Translations under genes and position numbers: made by a program | The notes under the pieces: model-generated | Database searches by the model: none | What the model was told of the DNA's origin: nothing | Seen by the model: only the letters and a program-made list of their open reading frames with translations | Shown here: one piece after another, positions 1 through 13,109 of the stretch | How the letters are laid out: each line of letters begins with the position of its first letter | Position numbering within the stretch: position 1 is the stretch's first letter | Assembly (NCBI GenBank): GCA_947172415.1 | Contig: OX359196.1 | Location: 498,501 to 562,500 of the forward strand | Origin: Chondrosia reniformis | Lineage: Eukaryota > Porifera > Demospongiae > Chondrillida > Chondrillidae | Length of the DNA: 64,000 nt | Direction of reading: 5' to 3'

Positions 1-1925
1 TTTTGTCAAAATTTCAAAAACCCATTATCCATGTTCTATAGATGTCTTTGAATGCTAACACAAAGGTTTAGTTTCATATCTCTCCATTTGATAGAGTGAC
101 AGTCCTCAATGTACATTAAATTCTGGTATACAAAGTTAATGTATTGTGAGAGATAGGGCAAATTTTAAATTTCATCAAAATTTCAAAAACCCATTGTCCA
201 TGTTCTATAGATGTCTGTGAATGCTGACACAAAGGTTTAGCTTCATATCTCTCCATTTGATAGAGTGACAGCCCTCAATGTACATTAAATTCTGGTATAC
301 AAAGTTAATGTATTGTGAGAGATAGGGCAAATTTTAAGTTTTGTCAAAATTTCAAAAACCCATTGTCCATGTTCTATAGATGTCTGTGAATGCTGACACA
401 AAGGTTTAGCTTCATATCTCCCCATTTGATAGAGTGACAGTCCTCAATGTACATTAATGTATGGTGAGAGATAGGGCAAATTTTATGCTCCATCAAAATT
501 TCAAAAACCTATTGGACATTCTCTATAGATGTCTGTGAATGCTGACACAAAGTGTTAGCTTCATATCTCTCTATTTGATAGAGATACAGCCCGCAATGTA
601 CATTAAATTCAGGTATACGAAATTAATGTATGGTGAGATATAAGGCAAATTTTATGTTACATCAAAATTTCAAAAACTCATTAGACATGCTCTATAGGTG
701 TCTGTAAATGCTGACACAAAGTGTTAGCTTCATATCTCTCTATTTGATAGAGATACAGCCCACAATGTACATTAAATTCTGGTATACGAAATTAATGTAT
801 GGTGAGAGATAGGGCAAATTTAAAGTTCCATCAAAATTTCAAAAACTCATTAGACATGCTCTATAGATGTCTGTTAATGCTGATACAAAGTGTTAGCTTC
901 ATATCTCTCCATTTGATAGAGTTACAGCCCTCAATATACATTAAATTCAGGTATTCAAAGTTAATGTATGGTGAGAGATAAGGCAAATTTTATGTTCCAT
1001 CAAAATTTCAAAAACTCATTAGACATGCTCTATAGGTGTCTGTAAATGCTGACACAAAGTGTTGGCTTCATATCTTTCCATTTGATAGAGATACAGCCCG
1101 TAATGTACATTGAATTCAGGTATACGAAATTAATATAAGGTGAGAGATAGGCAAATTTTATGCTCCATCAAAATTTCAAAAACCTATTGGACATTCTCTA
1201 TAGATGTCTGTGAATGCTGACACAAAGTGTTAGCTTCATATCTCTCCATTTGATAGAGTTACAGCCGGCAATGTACATTACATTCCAGTATACGAAATTA
1301 ATGTATGGTGAGAGATAAGGCAAATTTTATGTTACATCAAAATTTCAAAAACTCATTAGACATGCTCTATAGATGTCTGTGAATGCTGACACAAACTGTT
1401 AGCTTCATATCTCTCTATTTGATAGAGATACAGCCAGCAATGTACATTAAATTCAGGTATACGAAATTAATGTATGGTGAGAGATAAGGCAAATTTTAAG
1501 TTCCATCAAAATTTCACAAACTCATTAGACATTCTCTATAGATGTCTGTTAATGCTGACACAAAGTGTTAGCTTCATATCTCTCCATTTGATAGAGATAC
1601 AGCCCGTAATGTACATTAAATTCAAGTATACGAAATTAATGTATGGTGAGAGATAGGGCAAATTTTAAGTTCCATCAAAATTTCAAAAACTCATTAGACA
1701 TGCTCTATAGATGTCTGTTAATGCTGTTAGCTTCATATCTCTCCATTTGATAGAGTTACAGCCCTCAATGTACATTAAATGCTGGTATTCAAAGTTAATG
1801 TATGGTGAGAGATAAGGCAAATTTTATGTTCCATCAAAATTTCAAAAACCTATTGGACATTCTCTATAGATGTCTGTGAATGCTGACACTAAGTCACAGC
1901 TTCATATATATCCAATTGATAGAGT
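1..1925. repeat. 169-bp satellite array, block 1
   Basis: About eleven head-to-tail copies of an AT-rich monomer. The anchor TATGGTGAGAGATA recurs every 169 bases, for example near 1303, 1472 and 1641. Monomers differ by scattered substitutions and fall into at least two subtypes (AAAACCCATTGTCCATG versus AAAACTCATTAGACATG). The array runs off the left edge of the window. The near-nucleosomal unit length is typical of centromeric or heterochromatic satellites, but location cannot be told from sequence. Short open frames in it are chance. Confidence 0.95.
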
Positions 1926-3055
1926 TACAGAACTACAGTTAATGTATTGAATTGTTAGAGAAATTGCGTAATACTATATATGGCCGACCGTTAGAAGGTT
2001 TACAATAAAGACAACATTCCATTCTATATCTGAGAATCCAGAACACTTTCCAATTTTTTATACATAGGGATATGCACTGTGCAGTACTTGATTGTTATCG
2101 AAGTACTATCTATCCATATATAATATATGGATGTCGTTAAAGTGAAATTTTGCCGATCGACGGCCAACGAAACTCCAAAGAAAAAAAGTTGGACCATACC
2201 GAACGCTACCATCCACGACGCTCAGAGGCCGGGATCGGTGGTAACGCTCTGCCGAGTTGAGCTTTGGGTGTCACTTGCGTGAGAAGAACCAGTTCTTCTC
2301 GATATGGCCGACTCATATGAATCCTAAGATATCAGATGCCAATCCCACATTACGTGGAACCCCCCCGAAATCCGGATTATTGGTGAGCACGTCTCTATGG
2401 CACCAACCGATTAGGAGACAGCTTCAGAGTCTAAGCGCTACCAACCTCTATGGGAACCGCAACCACCATAGAGATGTGTCCAGGTAGGCCTACTTTATAA
2501 GGTTTTTCGCTTCTATTTATATGAAGTTTTGTCCAAAGAAAACGGTTGTGGTTGGGGCATTTTTTTACAAATTTCTCGTTATTTCCAGATCAGTGAATTG
2601 TTCCAAGCAAATTTAAAGACATAGGCAGTATTAGTGGTTCATCTGAAAACTGGGGAAAGCGGAAAAAAAACAGTAAGTGTCTTGATGGGCCGAGGAGAAC
2701 GACTTTTCTGATCCCAATTATTTTCGAGAAATCGTCAAATTATTCCACTTTAATTCCAGACCAGTGAATCGTTCCAAACAATTTTACACGCATACGCAGT
2801 ATTTCCAATACATCTCAAAACTGTAACAAATGGATAAAAGCCAGTATGTATCTTGATGGAGATAGGAAAGCGACTTTTCTTGATGCCGAAAATTAGAGAT
2901 ATCGCGAGTAGACTGATATTTATCGCCTCTACGATATTAATGTCTATGATCGATATTGCAACTAGACCGGGCTGTATGAATTACTCAATTCCTAATTTAA
3001 ATTTTAGAATTGAGAGAATAATGTACCGATAAAAATAGATTCTTATTTCTAGACA
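1926..3055. repeat. Satellite-embedded ~1.1-kb module, copy 1
   Basis: Non-satellite sequence sitting inside the array. A second copy lies at about 8263-9400. Both copies leave the monomer at the same point, just after the segment GATAGAGTTACAGAA, so this is one unit of a compound repeat rather than two independent insertions. The 3' half contains two diverged internal repeats, each starting with CCAGAYCAGTGAATYGTTCCAA, near 2587 and 2757. No convincing protein is encoded. Confidence 0.85.
2163..2490. other. Highly conserved GC-rich core of module copy 1
   Basis: This stretch of about 330 bases is almost identical to 8517-8850: I see one substitution and one small indel, whereas the flanks differ far more. 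It contains a perfect 9-bp-stem hairpin, GAGAAGAAC-CA-GTTCTTCTC (2281-2300), and a longer inverted pair, GTCTCTATGGCACC near 2390 against CCACCATAGAGAT near 2463. The conservation and structure are compatible with a structured RNA or a protein-binding element. I recognise no known RNA family and no clear Pol III A/B boxes. Confidence 0.4.
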
Positions 3056-6000
3056 AGGTATACAAAGTTAAAGTATGGTGAGATATAAGGCAAATTTTAT
3101 GTTCCATCAAAATTTCAAAAACTCATTGAACATGCTCTATAGATGTCTGTGAATGCTGACACAAAGTGTTAGCTTCATATCTCTCCATTTGATAGAGTTA
3201 CAGCCCGCAATGTACATTAAAGTCAGGTATACGAAATTAATGTATGGTGAGAGATAAGGCAAATTTTATGCTACATCAAAATTTCAAAAACCTATTGGAC
3301 ATTTTCTATAGATGTCTGTGAATGCTGACACAAAGTTTTAGCTTCATATCTCTCTATATGATAGAGTTACAGCCCTCAATGTACATTAAATGCTGGTATT
3401 AAAAGTTAATGTATGGTGAGAGATAGGGTAAATTTTATGGTACATCAAAATTTCAAAAACTATTAGACATGCTCTATAGATGTCTGTAAATGCTGACACA
3501 AAGTGTTAGCTTCATATATCTCCATTTGATAGAGATACAGCCCGTAATGTACATTAAATTCAGGTATACAAAATTAATGTATGGTGAGAGATAAGGCAAA
3601 TTTTATGCTCCATCAAAATTTCAAAAACCTATTGGACATTCTCTATAGATGTCTGTGAATGCTGACACAAAGTGTTAGCTTCATATCTCACCATTTGATA
3701 GAGTTACAGCCGGCAATGTACATTACATTCCAGTATACGAAATTAATGTATGGTGAGAAATAAGGCAAATTTTATGTTACATCAAAATTTCAAAAACTCA
3801 TTAGACATGCTCTATAGATGTCTGTGAATGTTGACACAAAGTGTTAGCTTCATATCTCTCCATTTGATAGAGTTACAGCCGGCAATGTACATTACATTCC
3901 AGTATACGAAATTAATGTATGGTGAGAGATAAGGCAAATTTTATGTTCCATCAAAATTTCAAAAACTCATTAGACATGCTCTATAGATGTCTGTGAATGC
4001 TGACACAAAGTGTTAGCTTCATATCTCTCTATTTGATAGAGATACAGCCCGCAATGTACATTAAATTCAGGTATACGAAATTAATGTATGGTGAGAGATA
4101 AAGCAAATTTTATGTTCCATCAAAATTTCAAAAACTCATTAGACATGCTCTATAGGTGTCTGTAAATGCTGACACAAAGTGTTAGCTTCATATCTCTCCA
4201 TTTGATAGACATACAGCCCGTATTGTACATTAAATTCAGGTATACGAAATTAATATATGGTGAGAGATAGGGCAAATTTTATGCTCCATCAAAATTTCAA
4301 AAACCTATTGGACATTCTCTATAGATGTCTGTGAATGCTGACACAAAGGTTTAGCTTCATATCTCTCCATTTGATAGAGTGACAGCCCTCAATGTACATT
4401 AAATTCTGGTATACAAAGTTAATGTGTTGTGAGAGATAGGGCAAATTTTAAATTTCATCAAAATTTCAAAAACCCATTGTCCATGTTCTAAAGATGTCTG
4501 TGAATGCTGACACAAAGGTTTAGCTTCATATCTCCCCATTTGATAGAGTGACAGTCCTCAATGTACATTAAATTCTGGTATATAAAGTTAATGTATTGTG
4601 AGAGATAGGGCAAATTTTAAGTTTTGTCAAAATTTCAAAAACCCATTATCTATGTTATATAGATGTCTTTGAATGCTGACACAAAGTGTTAGCTTCATAT
4701 CTCTCCATTTGATAGAGTTACAGCCCTCAATGTACATTAAATTCTGGTATTCAAAGTTAATGTATTGTGAGAGATAAGGCAAATTTTATGTTCCATCAAA
4801 ATTTCAAAAACCTATTGGACATTCTCTATAGATGTCTGTGAATGCTGACACAAAGTGTTAGCTTCATATCTCTCCATTTGATAGAGTTACAGCCGGCAAT
4901 GTACATTACATTCCAGTATACGAAATTAATGTATGGTGAGAGATAAGGCAAATTTTATGTTCCATCAAAATTTCAAAAACTCATTAGACATGCTCTATAG
5001 ATGTCTGTGAATGCTGACACAAAGTGTTAGCTTCATATCTCTCTATTTGATAGAGATACAGCCCGCAATGTACATTAAATTCAGGTATACGAAATTAATG
5101 TATGGTGAGAGATAAGGCAAATTTTATGTTCCATCAAAATTTCAAAAACTCATTAGACATTCTCTATAGATGTCTGTGAATGCTGACACAAAGTGTTAGC
5201 TTCATATCTCTCCATTTGATAGAGTTACAGCCGGCAATGTACATTACATTCCAGTATACGAAATTAATGTATGGTGAGAGATAAGGCAAATTTTATGTTC
5301 CATCAAAATTTCAAAAACTCATTAGACATGCTCTATAGATGTCTGTGAATGCTGACACAAAGTGTTAGCTTCATATATCTCCATTTGATAGACATACAGC
5401 CCGTAATGTACATTAAATTCAGGTATACGAAATTAATATATGGTGAGAGATAGGGCAAATTTTATGCTCCATCAAAATTTCAAAAACCTATTGGACATTC
5501 TCTATAGATGTCTGTGAATGCTGACACAAAGGTTTAGCTTCGTATCTCTCCATTTGATAGAGTGACAGCCCTCAATGTACATTTAATTCTGGTATACAAA
5601 GTTAATGTATTGTGAGAGATAGGGCAAATTTTAAGTTTTGTCAAAATTTCAAAAACCCATTGTCCATGTTCTATAGATGTCTGTGAATGCTGACACAAAG
5701 GTTTAGCTTCATATCTCTCCATTTGATAGAGTGACAGCCCTCAATGTACATTAAATTCTGGTATACAAAGTTAATGTTTTGTGAGAGATAGGGCAAATTT
5801 TAAATTTCATCAAAATTTCAAAAACCCATTGTCCATGTTCTAAAGATGTCTGTGAATGCTGACACAAAGGTTTAGCTTCATATCTCCCCATTTGATAGAG
5901 TGACAGTCCTCAATGTACATTAAATTCTGGTATATAAAGTTAATGTATTGTGAGAGATAGGGCAAATTTTAAGTTTTGTCAAAATTTCAAAAACCCATTA

Positions 6001-8262
6001 TCTATGTTATATAGATGTCTTTGAATGCTGACACAAAGTGTTAGCTTCATATCTCTCCATTTGATAGAGTTACAGCCCTCAATGTACATTAAATTCTGGT
6101 ATTCAAAGTTAATGTATGGTGAGAGATAAGGCAAATTTTATGTTCCATCAAAATTTCAAAAACCTATTGGACATTCTCTATAGATGTCTGTGAATGCTGA
6201 CACAAAGTGTTAACTTCATATCTCTCCATTTGATAGAGTTACAGCCGGCAATGTACATTACATTCCAGTATACGAAATTAATGTATGGTGAGAGATAAGG
6301 CAAATTTTATGTTCAATCAAAATTTCAAAAACTCATTAGACATGCTCTATAGATGTCTGTGAATGCTGACACAAAGTGTTAGCTTCATATCTCTCTATTT
6401 GATAGAGATACAGCCCGCAATGTACATTAAATTCAGGTATACGAAATTAATGTATGGTGAGAGATAAAGCAAATTTTATGTTCCATCAAAATTTCAAAAA
6501 CTCATTAGACATTCTCTATAGATGTCTGTGAATGCTGACACAAAGTGTTAGCTTCATATCTCTCCATTTGATAGAGTTACAGCTGGCAATGTACATTACA
6601 TTCCAGTATACGAAATTAATGTATGGTGAGAGATAAGGCAAATTTTATGTTCCATCAAAATTTCAAAAACTCATTAGACATGCTCTATAGATGTCTGTGA
6701 ATGCTGACACAAAGTGTTAGCTTCATATATCTCTATTTGATAGAGATACAGCCCGCAATGTACATTAAATTCAGGTATACGAAATTAATATATGGTGAGA
6801 GATAAGGCAAATTTTATGTTCCATCAAAATTTCAAAAACTCATTAGACATGCTCTATAGGTGTCTGTAAATGCTGACACAAAGTGTTAGCTTCATATCTC
6901 TCCATTTGATAGACATACAGCCCGTAATGTACATTAAATTCAAGTATACGAAATTAATATATGGTGAGAGATAGGGCAAATTTTATGCTCCATCAAAATT
7001 TCAAAAACCTATTGGACATTCTCTATAGATGTCTGTGAATGCTGACACAAAGGTTTAGCTTCATATCTCTCCATTTGATAGAGTGACAGCCCTCAATGTA
7101 CATTAAATTCTAGTATACAAAGTTAATTAATGTATTGTGAGAGATAGGGCAAATTTAAAATTTCATCAAAATTTCAAAAACCCATTATCCATGTTCTATA
7201 GATGTCTGTGAATGCTGACACAAAGGTTTAGCTTCATATCTCCCCATTTGATAGAGTGACAGCCCTCAATGTACATTTAATTCTGGTATACAAAGTTAAT
7301 GTATTGTGAGAGATAGGGCAAATTTTAAGTTTTGTCAAAATTTCAAAAACCCATTGTCCATGTTCTATAGATGTCTGTGAATGCTGACACAAAGGTTTAG
7401 CTTCATATCTCCCCATTTGATAGAGTGACAGCCCTCAATGTACATTTAATTCTGGTATACAAAGTTAATGTATTGTGAGAGATAGGGCAAATTTTAAGTT
7501 TTGTCAAAATTTCTAAAACCCATTGTCCATGTTCTATAGATGTCTTTGAATGCTGACACAAAGGTTTAGTTTCATATCTCTCCATTTGATAGAGTGACAG
7601 CCCTCAATGTACATTAAATTCTGGTATACAAAGTTAATGTATTGTGAGAGATAGGGCAAATTTTAAGTTTCATGAAAATTTCAAAAATCCATTATCCATG
7701 TTCTATAGATGTCTGTGAATGCTGACACAAAGATTTAGCTTCATATCTGTCCATTTGAAGGAGTTACATCCCTCAATGAACATTAAATTCTGATATATAA
7801 AGTTTATGTATGGTGAGAGATAGGGCAAATTTTAAGTTTCTTCAAATTTTCAAAAACCCATTGTCCATGTTCTATAGATGTCTGTGAATGCTGACACAAA
7901 GGTTTAGCTTCATATCTCTCCATTTGATAGAGTGACAGCCCTCAATGTACATTAAATTCTGGTATACAAAGTTAATGTATTGTGAGAGATAGGGCAAATT
8001 TTAAGTTTTGTCAAAATTTCAAAAACCCATTGTCCATGTTCTATAGATGTCTGTGAATGCTGACACAAAGGTTTAGCTTCATATCTCTCCATTTGATAGA
8101 GTGACAGCCCTCAATGCACATTAAATTCTGATATACAAAGTTAATGTATTGTGAGAGATAGGGCAAATTTTAAGTTTCCTGAAAATTTCAAAACCCCATT
8201 GTCCATGTTCTATAGATGTCTGTGAATGCTGACACAAAGGTTTAGCTTCATATCTCGCTATT
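3056..8262. repeat. 169-bp satellite array, block 2
   Basis: About 31 monomers of the same 169-bp satellite as block 1. Groups of monomers repeat as multimers: the stretch from about 4260-5440 closely resembles about 5440-6960, including a variant with GGTTTAGCTTC instead of GTGTTAGCTTC. This shows higher-order amplification. No genes are seen. Confidence 0.95.
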
Positions 8263-9400
8263 TGATAGAGTTACAGAAATGCAGTTAATGTACTGTTTTG
8301 TTAGAGAAAATTGCGTAATACTATATATGGCCGACCGTTAGAAGGTATAATATTATAATAAAGACAAAATTCCATACTATATCTGAAAATCTAGAATACT
8401 TTCCAATTTTTTTATACATAGGGATATGCACTGTGTAGTACTTGATTGTTATTGAAGTACTATCTATCCATATATGTTATATGGATCTCGTTAAAGTGAA
8501 ATTTCGTCAATCGACAGCCAACGAAACTCCAAAGAAAAAAAGTTGGACCATACCGAACGCTACCATCCACGACGCTCATAGGCCGGGATCGGTGGTAACG
8601 CTCTGCCGAGTTGAGCTTTGGGTGTCACTTGCGTGAGAAGAACCAGTTCTTCTCGATATGGCCGACTCATATGAATCCTTAAAGATATCAGATGCCAATC
8701 CCACATTACGTGGAACCCCCCCGAAATCCGGATTATTGGTGAGCACGTCTCTATGGCACCAACCGATTAGGAGACAGCTTCAGAGTCTAAGCGCTACCAA
8801 CCTCTATGGGAACCGCAACCACCATAGAGATGTGTCCAGGTAGGCCTACTATATAAGGTTTTTCGCTTCTATTATATGAAGTTTTGTCCAAAGAAAACGG
8901 TTGTGGTTAGGACCTTTTTTAATATATTTCTCCTTATTTCCAGATCAGTGAATTGTTTCAAGCAAGTTTAAAGACATAGGCAGTATTAGTGGTTCACCTG
9001 AAAACTGGGAAAAGCGAAAAAAATCCTGTAAGTGTCTTGATGGGCCGAGGAGAACGACTTTTCTGATCCCAATTATTTTCGAGAAATCGTCAATTTATTC
9101 CACGTTAATTCCAGACCAGTGAATCGTTCCAAGCAATTTTACACACATACGCAGTATTTCCAATACATCTCAAAACTGTGGCACATGGATAAAAGCCTGT
9201 ATGTGTCTTGGTGGAGGGAGGAGAGCGACTTTTCATGAAACAGAAAACTAGAGATAGTGAGAGGTCCGATATTTATCGCCTTGACGATATTAATGTCTAT
9301 GATCGATATTTCAACTGACCCGGCTGTAGGATTACTCTAAGTCTAATTCCAAAACTTAAGTTTTAGCGTAATGTACCGAGATTCAAATTTCTATATATAT
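8263..9400. repeat. Satellite-embedded ~1.1-kb module, copy 2
   Basis: Second copy of the module at 1926-3055, in the same orientation and with the same junction to the satellite monomer. The conserved core is at about 8517-8850, with its perfect hairpin at 8634-8653. The 3' part is more diverged than the core. Confidence 0.85.
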
Positions 9401-9735
9401 GCTAAATAATGTTTTCTTTAAAGAAACTGTAAGGTTTTTAAATATATATCCTGTCTATACATAAATAGCTACGCATGTATTGTGAGAGATAGGGCAAATA
9501 TGAACATATATTTTACACTTCAAAAACCTTTTAGAAATGTTTCATACATGCCTGTGATTACTGATATAAAGTATTAGCTTCATAATGTTGGTGTTTGATA
9601 GAGTTACAGCCCTAAATGTACATTAACTACTAATAAACAAAGTTAATGTACTTATGTTTGGTGAGAAATAGGGCAAATTTTAAGTTCCATCAAAATTTCA
9701 AAAACTCATTGGACATACTCCATAGGTGTCTGCCT
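9401..9735. repeat. Degenerate satellite monomers at array edge
   Basis: Two decayed relatives of the 169-bp monomer are recognisable from GTGAGAGATAGGGCAAAT (9481) and TGGTGAGAAATAGGGCAAAT (about 9659). They carry many more mismatches and small indels than monomers inside the array, as expected at the eroding edge of a satellite block. Confidence 0.75.
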
Positions 9736-9923
9736 ATGGGTATATGAGTAGCATACGTATGTGGTATGTATGCTTTAGGAATGGAGGGGTCGCAGAATTG
9801 CCCATTAATTTTCCTGTCATGTGACCCCATGTGACTAAGACTAAATCAACCAATCAAATCAATCGGAAGTCTCTTCTAGTCTAATCCAGACTGAAACCAC
9901 CTGTCCCACCTGTGCATCCACAG

Positions 9924-11022
9924 GAAGTGACTGAAGACAAAACAGGAAGTAATACAGGACCCACAAGGGCACTTCCTGTAAAGCCTAATACAAGGACAGT
10001 TACTCCTTTACCCCAAGCTCACGGAGAGGAGAGTGCAAAGAGCATTCCTCTCCGGCCGGCCAGCACTCCACTGCAGTGCCATTCCACTCCAATCACTGAC
10101 AAGACCGCAAGGAAGAATGAGGCCAATCCATCCTTCAGTCTGAGCTCCATCAAGGGACAGCCAGACCACTCCCACCTGACCAGCAGTCAGACACTGGGCA
10201 AGCCCGGGGCTGCAGTGAGTAGCATAACATCATCCTTCACCATTATCAGACCTTGTCAATGAGGTCAAATGCCTTGACCTGTGTGCATCTCTTGGATACA
10301 CACATACTATCCAGTATACGTATCTCCATCTTTCCACTACATATGTGCGTATCTGTTGATTTTACTCTCCTAATCTACGTACATTTCCATGTAAATAAGA
10401 GTTATTAAATAATTATTTGCAATTGGTCAGTTTTGTCGTTCTGTACGTAAACACGATGATTCTCTTTCCATTACCATGGCAGTGTGTGGGTGGTAAGCAA
10501 CTGCCAAAGAGGAAGAGCAGACTAGTAGAAGTAGGGGCTTCCCCCAAACTACTCCCAGCTGCTGAGAACAGGCCAGCATTGCGCAAGTCCCTCCCAGTGG
10601 CACCTGGTTTGAAGAGGAAGGCACTCTATGACAGAAATGCAAAACAGTCTAATCCTACCAAACCGGCTGGTCCTGTAAAGACAGTTAATCTTCACCAACT
10701 AAAACCTCCAGCTAAAGATGTAGAGAAAACTGCACTCAAGGTACACATGGATAGAGTGTATTATATCTGTGTAGTACGTATATAGCTAGTTACTCACACC
10801 ATGATAATGTATGATGCTTATACGTACACACAAATCAGTTCTACTGCTAAGCTTTAAAGGTACATATGTTTCACTTTGTCCCTCAATCATTCCACTACCA
10901 TTGTACGTAGAATGGGTGTGTAGATTAAGTTTTTCTCTCCCTCCTGTCTCTCTATGTAGAAGAAGCCATCAAGAAAAAGTCTTCTTGTTCAACCTGCAGT
11001 TAGAGTTAAACCTTTAAAATAG
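9924..11022 (+). CDS. Unrecognised basic, Pro/Ser/Lys-rich protein, C-terminal three exons
   Basis: Three exons join in frame: 9924-10214, 10483-10740 and 10960-11022 (stop). All are phase 0, with GT-AG sites (donors GTGAGT and GTACAC; acceptors CAG, CAG, TAG). They give 204 residues ending VRVKPLK. The chain is low-complexity, rich in Pro, Ser, Thr and Lys, with several basic clusters (KRKSR, LKRK, KKPSRK), and no domain is visible. There is no ATG at the front: the first exon starts behind a CAG acceptor, so upstream exons are required, yet satellite begins only 190 bases upstream. The gene is therefore either 5'-truncated or has exons beyond the array. The function is not known; the composition would suit a nuclear or chromatin protein, which is only a guess. 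Confidence 0.55.
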
Positions 11023-11827
11023 ATAAGTAATATATTCTTAATTATTTACAGTAAATAAATTGAATAATCTAATACGTTCATATTGGAACTGTAGCTATAA
11101 TATAATTAATTGTGGTTCAGTAAAAAAAGGACCAAAGTTTTATAGCTCAAACTTATAAGCTTTCATTTAGATTCTGAACACGAAATATAAGGTAAATAAT
11201 AGTCTGCGGAGCAGAAGGTCTGGCTCGCCAGACTAGGTAAATAACTGCTTTCGACCATTTTATCTATGTCGCAACAGTCCGAATTTTTTTACAAATATAT
11301 ATTTTTTTAAAAGGAGCTCTTTTTGTCAATATACTCAACCAAATTCAGTCTAGTTTGAAAGGCTCTTTTATTCGATATCTGCAAAGGAACAATACATGTG
11401 AGTTTACTTCTTTCGGAGTCGCTAGTTTCAGGCTTTTTAACACTGGTGAGGTTTATTACCTCGAGCTCCGTGTTGCTAACGCTATCCATTAGGGCGAAGT
11501 CAGTACTTAGCTACATAATTCGCCATACGTGGTCAACGATTATAAAGTTTGCCGCGAAATTCTCGTCGAAATTTTCGTCTTTCTATAATAATATGTACGC
11601 ATTCGCTGTTCGTTTCCATTTCCTCATTTCCTATTTCCTATTTCCTATTCCCCTTTTTAGGCCAACCCCTATACCTTTAACTGGTACACAGACGCAGGCT
11701 AGGGTTAAAACCGAATTTTGGCATCGAACTGCAAATTGCCTACGTCATGATGTATAATACCAGCGGGTTTCTTGAGATATTAAGTACGCAAATTTAAGAA
11801 ATATATTGGGAATGCATTCCACCACAG
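11023..11827. other. Intergenic, no gene seen
   Basis: AT-rich spacer between the preceding gene and the transmembrane exon. It contains a short palindromic stretch, GGTCTGGCTCGCCAGAC (about 11218-11234), which looks like the end of a mobile-element remnant. The plus-strand open frame at 11398-11757 has no protein-like features. Confidence 0.5.
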
Positions 11828-12078
11828 ATTGTACTATATCAGTAGTATTTATTGCTATAGCAGTTGCTGTTATTGCTAGTGTTATCTCCTCAATCCTCAC
11901 TTACTACTGTTGTGTGAAGAAGAAGCATAAGAAAAGAGACTCAGTAATTATAAGAGAGCAGAAAGACGAGTATGAAACAGTAGAGCAAGTTAAGACACAT
12001 GAAGAAGTTGAGATACAGCCATCACCAGCTTATGGAGTAGTCATGCATACTGAAGGAACAAGATTTGTAAACAAATAA
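11828..12078 (+). CDS. Orphan receptor exon: transmembrane segment plus tyrosine tail
   Basis: Terminal exon that starts in phase 1 behind a CAG acceptor and encodes 83 residues plus a stop. In order it has a short extracellular stub, a hydrophobic segment of about 22 residues (ISVVFIAIAVAVIASVISS...), a CC pair, a stop-transfer cluster KKKHKKR, and a cytoplasmic tail with YETV and AYGVV. It is paralogous to the exons at 22694, 25347 and 29209. In this copy the middle tail tyrosine is histidine (KTHEEV). No FN3 or signal exon lies between the satellite and this exon, so it is either the 3' end of a gene whose other exons lie elsewhere or a stranded fragment left by unequal exchange. The frame is intact. 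Confidence 0.6.
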
Positions 12079-13057
12079 CAGCTATACATTCATTTCCAAT
12101 ACTTTTGATAGAATAATCACCTCAAAATACAAAAGCATTTATCTACGTATATAGCCACACATTCTTTACTAATAATTTATAAATTGTTAATTTAAAGAGC
12201 TAGTATACCCTTTATATTCTTCAAGTAAAAAATAAATTTTAATTTGTGTGTTCGATGTAAGTAAATATATTACATCTACATACTTATTCTAATTGATATT
12301 ATATTGAAGTTAACTTTCCATAATACAACACATTATGTATATAATTCAATAAAAATCTAACTATATGGTGATATTAATTATTGATATCGGTTCAGTAAGA
12401 AAGGGCTAAAGATTACAATGACAAGTAATTTTATAGCTCATAAGCTTTCATTTACAAGATGACATATTATGTCACCCAAGTTCCTTATGATCTTTCTTAA
12501 TGGACTAGAAGACATTTACTCAATTAGTTCTACATTAGTGATTTTATAGTATTTACAGGCTATGAATGTACAATACAAGTACAATATGGTACCCGTATTA
12601 CTACAATTATCTTATATACTTGTATGACCTATGGTATAAGACTGTGTATATATGAGGTTTATATATCTGTACTGTAAAGTAACAAATTCCGAATGCTAAA
12701 GAGTATCCATTTCTTCTATATACAAGTTAAATTAATATCTGCTATATATATGCAGTCAGATAAATTACAGGTCCCATATATAGGTGACTGCATGGATATG
12801 GACTGGGTACTAATGTATTTCTATATAGAGGCTCTAACAAGATCTCATGATAGAGGTGTTGGGAGAACAAGCTGATTACATTAATGTTTCTCTCTGTAAC
12901 ATACACAAGATAATTGAATCTGTACATATAGCTATCATTGATTAGCTTTGTTTAGTAGCTCTTTCATGCAAGAAAGTGACAATATTAATGTTATTAACCA
13001 TTCAAAAGTATACAATGCTTAAATCAGAAAACAGAAAGCTAGCTCTCATTGTTGCTC

Positions 13058-13109
13058 ATGCAAGTTCTGTTACCTTTTATACTGCCTGTGTTATCATGTT
13101 CCATGGATG
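13058..13109 (+). CDS. Possible signal-peptide exon for the FN3 receptor
   Basis: ATG opens a 17-codon hydrophobic stretch (MQVLLPFILPVLSCSMD). It ends in phase 1 at a weak donor (G|GTCTCT), the phase needed to splice to the FN3 exons starting at 14740. The composition resembles a secretion signal, and no better candidate was seen upstream of 14740. The donor is poor and there is no paralogous support, so this remains a hypothesis. Confidence 0.3.

Noticed and set aside
2257-2487. 76-residue frame, partly identical in the second module (8658-8843)
   Set aside because: The peptide matches only because the DNA is identical; the upstream frame shifts between copies and the composition is not protein-like.
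2163-2490. Slight resemblance to 5S rRNA (GGACCATACCGAACGC, GGGATCGGTGG)
   Set aside because: Order and spacing of 5S control elements are not present; similarity is too short.
1-8262. Regularly spaced repeats that could suggest a CRISPR array, and many 60-aa frames
   Set aside because: Whole 169-bp units repeat with no unique spacers; this is a eukaryotic tandem satellite and the frames are by-products.
11398-11757. 119-residue plus-strand frame upstream of the orphan tail exon
   Set aside because: No domain, signal or splice continuity with the tail exon; composition like spacer DNA.
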